A DNA stretch of 38,250 bases, taken from Blastocladiella britannica. Taxonomy: Eukaryota; Blastocladiomycota; Blastocladiomycetes; Blastocladiales; Blastocladiaceae. Below the pieces are notes generated by a model. That model was not told the DNA's origin. It did not search any database and was given only the letters and a program-made list of their open reading frames with translations. The position numbers and the translations under genes are program-made. The DNA is taken from positions 1 to 38,250 of the forward strand of contig MU624630.1 in assembly GCA_025349905.2 (NCBI GenBank), read 5' to 3'. Below are positions 30,121 through 38,250 of the stretch, piece by piece (within the stretch, counting starts at the first letter, position 1; every line of letters begins with the position of its first letter).

Positions 30121-32104
30121 TTACAACGGATTGTATTCTTTCGGCGGCGGCCCCGGCGCCACCACCCGCCTTAGTACCGCCGGATCCAATCCTGGCGACG
30201 GCTGCGTGTTGCTCCCCGGAGTACCCGCCACCGATCCTCCGCTATTACTGGCAGCCGCGGCTTGGTACGGGTGCGCGGGCGCCGACGACGAGAACGACCC
30301 CCGGCGCGGACCTATCGCCGATGGCGAAGGCACCGGTTGTCGCGACGACGGACGTGCAATGGGGGTCCCCATCGCAGGACACGAGGGTGATGATGGCATC
30401 GGCGCAAAGTCGCGGGCATCGATCGCGTCCTCGACCACCGGGTACCGCGGGTCGCCGCGCGGCAAGTGCATGCGCACGTGCGCGTACGCGGCCTCGTCGT
30501 CGGCGTCCAGATCGGTTGTTCCACGAGGGTTCTCCGTGGCGCCGTACGATGCAAGAGGGGGAAACGAGTGAAGGGAGGCGGCGGAAGCAACGTGCGCGGC
30601 AGACAGGACGGGGGCATCTTCGTCGCCCACAAGCAATGCGTCCTCATCGCCGTCTTCGTAATCGTCGTCGTAGTCGTACAGCAGTGCCGCCTGAGCACCA
30701 GTACCACCACCGCCAGCAGCATCGCCGTCATCGTGGTTAGCCTCGGCCACAACCGACTCGTACGACTCACGGGTGGCATTCCCAGCAGCAAACCGGCGCC
30801 GAATCCCCGCCCGCCTTAACCACCGTTCCCACCGCGACCCCCCGTACTGTGCGGCCGCGTACCGTCTGAGCACCGAATCGGCGGCGGTCAGAGCCGCAAA
30901 CCTCGTCCCGCGCCACGTGTGCGCCATATCGGCGGCCACGTCGTTGATCCCCGCCGCGTCCCGCACCGCGTCCCTGACGGCGAGTCGCCCGGACCGAGCG
31001 ATCGGGTCCGAGGTGCCTGGGTGCGTGGGTGGAGAGAAATCGAGGGGGGAAAATGCGCGGTCGTGGGCGAGCGCGGCGGCGACCATTTCAAGGCAGATTA
31101 AGAAATCTTGTAAGGTTAAGGAGATGTTTTCGGTGGTAAAGGATCCGGCTGTTTCAATTTTTTGTTGTTAGTTGTTTGCTGAAATGAATTGAGTGGAAAA
31201 TACGGACTGTCGCGAATCACGTTGAGGTACACCAGCAGCGAAATCAGGACCGACTGCCAGAACGAAAAGAACAGGACGGCCTTGACGCACAAGAACTTGG
31301 GGAGCGGACTTGATCATATATATGTCAATCAGAAGCACCAAATGAAATGGAAAAAAATGATAGCAGGGGTACCGGAAATCCCTCAGATCGTGCGAGCAAG
31401 TCATGTAGAAAATGACCAGGCAGTACATGGACCACGAGACGCTCAGGTTGTACAGCAGGTTGACCCACACGTAAGGGGATGCGGCGGCGATCACGCCCTC
31501 GGTGTACGCGTCCGAGCGCTTGAGCAGCAAGATCAGGACCGCAAAGATTGGCTTGAGAAGCACGAATTGCAGAATGCCCCTTTTTATGATATTTCATTGT
31601 TAGAAAATGGTGAGAGTAGACAGCGATACTGAGAAGTACAAACCGCTTGAGCTTGACGAATTCGGTCGGAATCGCGACGTCCCACCCACGAAGCAAGAAC
31701 CACGAGATGGGCGGCGCATGCGGCGTGGGAGCGCGCCCCCTTAGCCTCGCCAGCAACTCGCGTTCTCCACCCAAATGCTCGACCAGCAAGTTAAAGAACG
31801 AGTACAGGACAAACGCCTCATACAGGTCGCGGACCGCCTCAATGATTTCGGCGGCGGCCGACCGCGATGCCGACAGCGACCACAGCGACGATAGTGCGTA
31901 CACGGGCACCATGGCCAGCACCCGGATCACGTACCGCTGCTCGAGCGGGCGCCGGTACGCGCGCAAGTGGGCGGCGATGGCGCGGGCACTGATGGCGCAG
32001 GCGGCGGCGGTGGCCACGGCCGCTGGGTACACGAGCGCGGACCAGCCGCCGGGGGCATCGTTGTTGTTGTTGTCGAGGAGCGATGGTGGTGGTGGCGGGA
32101 CCAT
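30121..32104 (-). CDS. TMEM184/organic solute transporter alpha family protein (DUF300)
   Basis: Exons are 32104-31644, 31579-31373, 31308-31208 and 31148-30121; introns are 59-64 nt with acceptors AAAAG, TCAAG and AACAG; about 598 residues. Family motifs are seen in order: QRYVIRVLAMVPVYALSSL, RDLYEAFVLYSFFNLLVEHLGGE, PTEFVKLKR joined to GILQFVLLKPIFAVLILLLK, YNLSVSWSMYCLVIFYM, LPKFLCVKAVLFFSFWQS and ISLTLQDFLICLEMVAAALAH. These match the seven-helix TMEM184/Ostalpha fold, which in yeasts and plants localises to vacuole or endomembranes. The C-terminal ~300 residues form an acidic, then Pro/Ser-rich, disordered cytosolic tail. Transport or regulatory activity cannot be inferred further. Confidence 0.9.
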
Positions 32105-32384
32105 TTGTTTCTTCTTTTGGAATCAAGCGCGCCGTGGCGGGATTCTTTTTCTGGTTTTTCGCTGCTTTTGATTTTCTGCGTCGAAAGAGGAGAACTAACC
32201 TTGGCAGCTGTTCGTGTCTCGATCAAGTCAAGAAGGGGTTTGGTTCTTGGCAGCGACGGAAGAGAGGAAGAGAGGTGGTACTGGCATGCTCTTTTGTCCG
32301 GTCGTTTTTTTAACTTTTTTTTCGTTCATTCACATCGCCTCGTATTTTCCCATCAATTCAAATATATAAAAATCCTTTAAAAAA

Positions 32385-33068
32385 ATGGCCCGCTCGCCCC
32401 CCAGCTCCGTGATTGCCGCCGCCGTGACCCACTCGCCCGGATCCGTGGCCTCGCAAGCCTCCAAGCTCGCGTCCCTCACCAGCAGCTCTTCGACGTCTCC
32501 GGCCACGCTGGCCACCAAGAAATCGGTTTCGCTGAAAGAAAAGCAACAAACGGCAGTGGTTCCTCCCCGCCACACTTCTGCCGTGTCTCTCTCGAGCAAG
32601 CCCAAGTCGGCTGCCGCGACGTCTCCGCAGAAGCCCACGGCCGCTCAGATCTTACACCAGCACAAGCTGAAGCAACAGCAACTTCAGCAAAACCAACAAT
32701 CGCCGGTCGTTGCGTACGGGTCGGCGGCGGCGGCCATTTACGCTTCGGCTCCGCCATCGGCGATGCAGCGCGCGCTGACCATGGGCGCGGCCGGATCGGC
32801 GCACCAGCGCATGCAGGCGGCGGCGGTTCCGGGGGCCACGTTCGTGGTGCCTGCTAGCAGCGCCAAAATGGCTAGTAACAAGGCGTCAGGGTTCAAAAAC
32901 AAGAAGCAAGATGATGACGACGAGAACGAACCGCTGTTGTTCGTGCAAAAGCAGCTGAAGGCGTCATCGGCTGGTGGCAGTCGTGGGATGGTGGCGACGG
33001 CGACGGCGGATCTGGCGTCGCCGGTGCGTGCTCGCCAGCGCCGCGCTGCTGACAAGAAGCGGTCGTAA
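32385..33068 (+). CDS. Disordered Ser/Ala/Gln-rich protein, no recognised domain
   Basis: Single-exon frame of 227 residues. The start at 32385 follows an A-rich leader, and the stop is at 33066-33068. The sequence is low-complexity: Ser/Ala-rich up to about residue 80, a Gln-rich helical stretch (HKLKQQQLQQNQQ), an Ala/Met-rich middle, then a Lys-rich and acidic patch (KNKKQDDDDENEPLLF) and a basic end (RARQRRAADKKRS). Clean codon use and flanking AT-rich borders argue for a real gene, although the composition makes antisense frames open too. It may be a small nuclear or RNA-associated protein; no function is proposed. The TMEM184 gene is transcribed divergently from 32104. Confidence 0.6.
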   Translation: MARSPPSSVIAAAVTHSPGSVASQASKLASLTSSSSTSPATLATKKSVSLKEKQQTAVVPPRHTSAVSLSSKPKSAAATSPQKPTAAQILHQHKLKQQQLQQNQQSPVVAYGSAAAAIYASAPPSAMQRALTMGAAGSAHQRMQAAAVPGATFVVPASSAKMASNKASGFKNKKQDDDDENEPLLFVQKQLKASSAGGSRGMVATATADLASPVRARQRRAADKKRS

Positions 33069-33355
33069 TTGTTTCTCTTTAGATTTGGATATGAATGAAA
33101 CGCAGTGTGCATTGCTGCTGGACTTTGAATTTTCTCCACCTTCATCACGTGGAGAGTGATTACATCAACGAGTTTGCAGGCGAGCGCGCAAGCAAAAACC
33201 TTTCTCCACTTATTCTCTTTCGCGACGACTCTGTTAAAAATCGAATCGACTTTTTTCATCCACCACTCGTGAGTATTATTCTGTTTTTTTCTTATTCTTT
33301 TTCGGTTTGGTCGAATACTCACAAAACGACACACACCAAACCAAATATATCATAG

Positions 33356-33928
<573 letters not shown>

Positions 33929-34027
33929 TCTCCATTCTCGATGAGTTTTTTCTTTTTTCAAATGCATTACTTCTTTTTTTGTTGAATTTTTTTTTTACAG
34001 TAAAAGTATATGGATGAAATGAAAAGA

Positions 34028-35288
34028 TCACAAGAAATAGTCCGGAGTGCGTCGCGTCACATGCGGCTCGCCTTTACGTGGAGCCGAGTCGAATTGGAGG
34101 CTTCATTCAATACATTTTTTTTGGTAAGAAAAGAGATCAATAAAATAAAAGGAAGAAAAAAATGCATACAACTGGGTCTTCATGTGCTCGTCCACTTCCA
34201 TGATCGCCGCCTGGTTCCCGCACCGGTAACAGTAGTTGGGTGCCGAGAAGATGGTGACCACGTTCCGTTCGTGGGCCCAGTTGAATCCCTAACCATTTTT
34301 TTTTTCATAAGTCCCCCTGTTTCTACAATAGATAAATAGATAAAAAGTATACCTCCATGACCAACTGATGCGCCCGCGCCACCAGCGTCAGGCCATTGTT
34401 GTAGTTAAACGCCTCGGTAATGTCTTGGCCAAACGTGTACCCGGCGCCACGGGCCGAGATGCCCCATCCGCTGCGTTCATCTATGATATATTTTCTCATT
34501 GAGTATGACGCATTCTAAAAAAAATAAAAAAAATAAAAAAAACTTAGAAGCGTACCAGGATCCGACCACAACAAATCACTCATAGGCCCCTCGTTGGGCA
34601 CCTCCTGGAACCGGTCAAATCCTCGAATGTTGTCCAGGGTGTCGATGGACGGGGACAGGCCGCCGTGCAGGCAGAATACCTTTTTTTTTAACCATTTTAT
34701 ATCAATGAGTACCAAATAAGAAATAAACGTATACAAACCTGATCCTCAATCAACGCCGTCAACGGCAAGTAGTCAAACAAGTCGGTGAACATGCGCCAGA
34801 CCATGGCGTTGCCGTACTTGCGCAGACACTCGTCGTAAAACCCATACACCTGGGTGATCTGGCGCGACTCGTGGTTCCCGCGCAAGATGGTGATCCGGTC
34901 GCGGTACCGCAGTTTCAAGGCCACCAGTAAGGAAACGGTCTCGACCGAATGAAACCCGCGGTCAACGTAGTCGCCCATGAACAGGTAGTTGGTGTCGGGC
35001 GCATCGCCGCCAATTCGGAACAGCTCCATCAGGTCGTGGAACTGGCCGTGCACATCGCCGCAAACCGTCACGGGACACTTGACGGGCTGGACGTTTTGTT
35101 CCTCCATGAGCACCTCGCGGGCCTTTTTTAAACGTTGTTATTGGGTTGTTGTGGTCATCTAATAATAATGGCACAATGATAAAAAAAACCTTGTCGCAGA
35201 GCTTGCGCACGTCCAGCTCGGGTAAAGGCTGGCACTCGAGCAAGGTGGCGATCCAGCGGTCGACCTCGGCAATGTCGGAGGAGGCCAT
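34028..35288 (-). CDS. Serine/threonine protein phosphatase PP2A catalytic subunit
   Basis: Exons are 35288-35190, 35122-34739, 34679-34556, 34480-34353, 34288-34170 and 34100-34028, giving 308 residues (the family is about 309). All phosphoesterase motifs are intact: [10 protein letters not shown] near 54-63, GDYVDRG near 83-89, RGNHESR near 114-120, then [17 protein letters not shown] and [11 protein letters not shown]. The last exon encodes [19 protein letters not shown] and the ending DYFL, with the conserved C-terminal leucine that is carboxymethylated and controls B-subunit binding. The introns are 59-75 nt, and three of five end in AAG after A-rich or purine-rich stretches, fixed by the conserved protein. 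This is the catalytic subunit of the major cytosolic/nuclear phosphatase holoenzyme. PP4/PP6 are excluded by the TPDYFL ending. Confidence 0.97.
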
Positions 35289-35480
35289 GATGATATTAAA
35301 ATTGACGGTGGTGGTAAGTGACTGTTTTTAATGTTGCTGTTGATATTTTCCATTCGGTGAAGGGGAAAGAGAGGGATCAATGTCACTTACTCCACTCCCG
35401 CTGCTGGTGGTGTCCTCGGCCAGCTCTATAGACGCAAAAAAAATGCCTCGGGGACGGGCGAACACACACATACTCTGGAT

Positions 35481-35495
35481 CCAATTGTATAAAAG
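35481..35495 (+). promoter_or_regulatory. CCAAT plus TATA-like core promoter of the ubiquilin gene
   Basis: CCAAT at 35481-35485 is followed two bases later by TATAAAAG at 35488-35495. It stands about 97 bp upstream of the ATG at 35592, a sensible distance for the plus-strand gene. The rest of the 303-bp gap (35289-35591) is the shared divergent promoter with the PP2A gene, with no other motif noted. Confidence 0.5.
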
Positions 35496-35591
35496 GCTGG
35501 GTCCCCAGCATCCCGTTCTCTCTCTCTTTCAAGTCCAATTGGTCGCCACTCTATTTTTTCGTTAATTCCGCCACCCCGCTGATACTCTTGA

Positions 35592-36885
35592 ATGGCCTCC
35601 AAACATACCGTCAACCTCAACCTCCGCGTCCGCCAAACTGCGCCCGTTCCACTGGAAATAGCCGCCCCGTGCACGCTGGCCGACCTGCGCCTGCTCGTCG
35701 AAGCCGCCAGCGGGTACCCTGCTGCGGGCCAGAAGCTGGTGTACGCCGGCCGGGTTCTGGCCGCCGCTCTGGACGATACCAACGAGGACGCGGTGGACGT
35801 GGTGGCGACGTACGGCATGCGGGATGGGGGAACCCTTTACGTTGTTCCGGCCGTGGTGGCCCCACCGATTCCATCAGCAGCGTCCATGGTGCCAAACGGA
35901 GGAGGGTCGTCATCGGCGGCGGCGCTGCGCGATGACCGAGGAATGCAGGCCGATATGATGCGCACGCTTGCGGGCTCACCGTTCGTGGAAGCCATGCTGG
36001 CCAACCCGGCGTTCGTCGAGTCGCTGATCATGGCTAACCCGCAGATGCGCGCTTTGGCCGAGGCGAGTCCCGAGGTGGCGCGGATGTTGCGCGATCCGGC
36101 TACTTTGCGCCAGGTCCGTATATTCACTTATTTTGTTGTTGGGTTGTTAATAACGGGGTTTGGATAGATGTTCCGAGCCGCTCGCGACCCGCGCGCCATG
36201 GAACACATGCAGCGGTCGAATGACCGGGCACTGGCGAACCTCGAGTCGGTTCCGGGAGCCATGGCTCAGGTAACTACTTCATTCCCATTTATCTTTTCGT
36301 TCTCTTTCAAAACTGATCTTCATGTTAATACAGGTCCACCGCCTCTACAACTCGACCCTTTCCGCCGCCGACGCCGCCGGATCCGGCTCCGGCAGTCCCA
36401 CGTCGTCAGCTGGATCCTCGGCAGCAACGCAGGAAGCCTTGCGCAACTCGCAGCTAGCGGGCGCGCTGGGCGTCTCCCCCGTGACTCCGGGGACACTCAA
36501 CACCGCGGCGCTGCCCAACCCATGGGCTGCTCCTGCTGCTGCGTCTCCGACATCGTCGACTCCATCGCCAGTGGCATCTGCTCGGCCCTCATCGGCGGCA
36601 ACGGCCATGCAGGCCATGATGCAGCCTCGGGTCGGTGCCTTTGCTTCCGCTTCCGGTGCTGCTGCTCTGCCGACGGCGCCGTGGCCGCGACCGTCGACAG
36701 TTCGCGCTCCTCAACCGCCATCGCAACCGCAACAGCAACAGCAGCAACGGTACCCGGTGCAGCTGGCCCACATGATCGACATGGGATTCCCGGCCGACGC
36801 GTGCGAGCGCGCCCTGGCGCGCACCGCGGGCGATATTGACGAGGCGGTGGCGGCGGTGGTGGCGGATATGGACGAGGCCGAGTAA
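35592..36885 (+). CDS. DSK2: Ubiquilin/Dsk2-type UBL-UBA proteasome shuttle factor
   Basis: Exons are 35592-36113, 36168-36269 and 36334-36885 (introns 54 and 64 nt, phase 0), giving 391 residues. There is a UBL-like N-terminus at about 6-76 (LADLRLLVEAASGYPAAGQKLVYAGRVL). An STI1-like segment at about 118-175 has LAGSPFVEAMLANPAFVESL and ANPQMRALAEASPEVARML, followed after intron 1 by the MFRAARDPRAMEHMQRSNDRAL block typical of ubiquilin. A Pro/Ser/Ala/Gln-rich linker follows. The C-terminal UBA at about 348-388 has AHMIDMGFPADACERALART. Ubiquilins carry ubiquitinated or aggregation-prone clients to the proteasome. All three hallmark domains are present; the linker is shorter than in human ubiquilins, as in yeast Dsk2. 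Confidence 0.94.
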
Positions 36886-36926
36886 ACGAAGAATTCATTT
36901 GCATTAAAATACGACTTTTTTCCCTA

Positions 36927-37399
36927 TTACTGGCGCTTCTTGCTGTTGCTCTTCTTGGAACCGGACGACGTGTTTGATGCAGCAGCGACGGGCTTTACCG
37001 GAGGAGTGTCCAGCAAAAAGATCTGCGCGGCGACAAACAGTCCGAACAGAAGCGACCCGAGCATCCAGGTGGCGGTGGCATCGAGACTTTCAATGAACCG
37101 GTCAGTATAAATACGCGTCGTCCCACAAAGAGAATAAAGTACCTGTATCCACGGTTCTTGGAAACAGTCATCACCGTAGCGGCTTCGACCGCGTGCACGG
37201 TGACGATGCCCGTGATGATCCACGCCCAGACCTCCATGCCCAGCACCGCCTGCAGCTGGTCCAGCAGCGGGTGCAGGAGCGGCGCGTCCATGAAGCCCAG
37301 GTACGCGAGCGCCGGCATGCCGAGAAGGCACAGCAGGACGGCGGGAAGAGGTGGGAGGACGGGGTACTGTTTTTTGGGGGATATTAGATTGCTTTGCAT
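36927..37399 (-). CDS. TMEM254-like (DUF4499-type) small membrane protein A
   Basis: Exons are 37399-37143 and 37086-36927 (56-nt intron, GTACTT to GAAAG, phase 2), giving 138 residues. Three hydrophobic segments are visible: PAVLLCLLGMPALAYLGF, then AWIITGIVTVHAVEAATVM with the family's HxxEA, and after the RGYS join WMLGSLLFGLFVAAQIFLL. The C-terminus is a Ser/Lys-rich tail (GSKKSNSKKRQ). It is a clear paralogue of the gene at 37668, transcribed divergently from it with the intron in the same codon. The TMEM254 family has no known biochemical function. The first in-frame ATG is 37399. Confidence 0.8.
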
Positions 37400-37667
37400 G
37401 TGCGACAAGAGGGGAACCCGTCGCGTAGTACCATTGTATTATGGTACGAGTATATGAGAGATAGTCCGGGGAACGCGTTTATGGACCGACGAAACGAAAT
37501 GAACAAAAGCAGAACATCAAAAAGCCAGTCATCCGTGCTCGTCGGCCCGACCGCATCCACCGCCCGGTTATCCCGCCCCATACCCCCGTATACACGCGTC
37601 GTTCGTTCCTCGCATGCTCTCTCTCTCTCCAATTCCGCCTCATTCCATAAATTTAAAGAAGACAAAA
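37400..37667. promoter_or_regulatory. Shared divergent promoter region of the TMEM254-like pair
   Basis: The 268 bp between the two start codons must carry both promoters. It includes an AT-rich stretch near 37433-37455 and a CT-rich tract at about 37617-37630 just upstream of the plus-strand gene, a common feature of fungal leaders. No clear TATA box was identified for either side. Confidence 0.45.
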
Positions 37668-38068
37668 ATGTCAACGAGCCCATTCCCGCCCTCCAACCAC
37701 CCGACCTACGCGGTCCTGATTGCGTTCCCCGCCATCCCACTGCTATCTTACATTGGGTTTTTCGCGCAAGACTCGCCCATCAAGGCCCTGGCTGCCGCGC
37801 ACAAGTACGCGGGCACGCCCGCACGCTGGATCGTGCAAGGGCTCGGGGTCATTCACGCTATCGAGGCAATGGTGGTCGCGGGCGTGTGTGTGCGCCGTGG
37901 GTACAGGTATGTCTCATTTTGTTCATTAAGCGAAATATGTGGACTCACTTGGACATTGGAAATAGTGTGCGGGCAACGGCCAACTGGATCATTGGCACGC
38001 TGCTGTTCGGGGTCAACGTGTCGATTCCGCTGCTGAAGCTCGGGAACAAGGGGTCCAAGTCCAACTGA
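37668..38068 (+). CDS. TMEM254-like (DUF4499-type) small membrane protein B
   Basis: Exons are 37668-37906 and 37966-38068 (59-nt intron, GTATGT to AATAG, phase 2), giving 113 residues. The hydrophobic segments mirror paralogue A: YAVLIAFPAIPLLSYIGFF, then RWIVQGLGVIHAIEAMVVAGV with HxxEA, then after the RGYS join NWIIGTLLFGVNVSIPLL, and a short Lys/Ser tail. Residues around HAIEA and the RGY-Ser splice join are the same as in copy A, and the intron sits between the same bases of the same Ser codon. The two probably arose by an inverted duplication. The function is unknown; endomembrane localisation is likely. Confidence 0.8.
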
Positions 38069-38250
38069 ACAGAGTTGAGGTGCTGGAATTCAGTGATGGA
38101 AGCGATGTGGAACAAAACGTCCGTTTTATCGCCAACGGAATTCTTCAGTCCTTGTTTCTCCAGCACCAAACCAAGCTGTTTTTCTCGTTGCCTTTTCTTG
38201 CTGGAACTCCACGAGCATTATCTCAGTCCGATCATGCTACCGGAATTCCG
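38069..38250. other. Unassigned end of window
   Basis: Two plus-strand frames and one minus-strand frame stay open over most of this 182-bp stretch, so openness does not identify a gene. No recognised domain, RNA or repeat was seen. It should include the 3' UTR of the TMEM254-like gene B. Confidence 0.4.

Overview
The window is nuclear DNA from a fungus, most likely an early-diverging zoosporic lineage; I would guess Blastocladiomycota-like, at moderate to low confidence. The reasons are: GC-rich coding exons cut by many short (44-75 nt) AT-rich spliceosomal introns; a fungal/eukaryotic core gene set (PP2A catalytic subunit, UBC4/5-type E2, ubiquilin/Dsk2, G-patch protein, TMEM184, PAQR receptors, a TmcB-like membrane protein); and expanded families rare in Dikarya (Trp-rich ankyrin-like proteins, plant-type LRRNT/LRR genes). 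I joined 42 introns by hand. Thirteen end in AAG, usually after an A tract, and 17 begin with GTAC.

Layout. 1-3253 holds the 3' part of a TBC (Rab-GAP) gene, a CCDC97-like gene and, on the minus strand, a SET-domain methyltransferase. 3361-13652 is a dynamic accessory block. It contains a broken ankyrin-like relic abutting an internally deleted LINE-type retroelement, two large Trp-rich ankyrin-like genes, an LRR (RNI-type) gene nested inside a 1.28-kb intron of an opposite-strand LRRNT/LRR gene that looks frameshifted, a single-pass membrane protein with a beta-rich ectodomain, two further gene relics, and a decayed tRNA-Gly-like sequence. The two intact Trp-rich proteins and the nested LRR protein share the same short N-terminal module, which suggests a lineage-specific modular family.

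13735-27552 is dominated by membrane and signalling genes: two PAQR-type seven-helix receptors (both minus), an uncharacterised acidic-tailed protein whose start is unresolved, a divergent APC6/CDC16-like gene with a long disordered tail, and a 10-exon TmcB-like multi-pass protein of about 1607 residues.

27748-38068 is compact housekeeping sequence: GPATCH4-like, a small multi-pass membrane protein, TMEM184, a disordered protein, the UBC4/5 E2, the PP2A catalytic subunit, ubiquilin, and a head-to-head pair of TMEM254-like paralogues. The E2 and ubiquilin both belong to ubiquitin/proteasome pathways, but I see no operon-like logic; the spacing is simply tight, with shared divergent promoters. 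The last 180 bases hold nothing I can identify.
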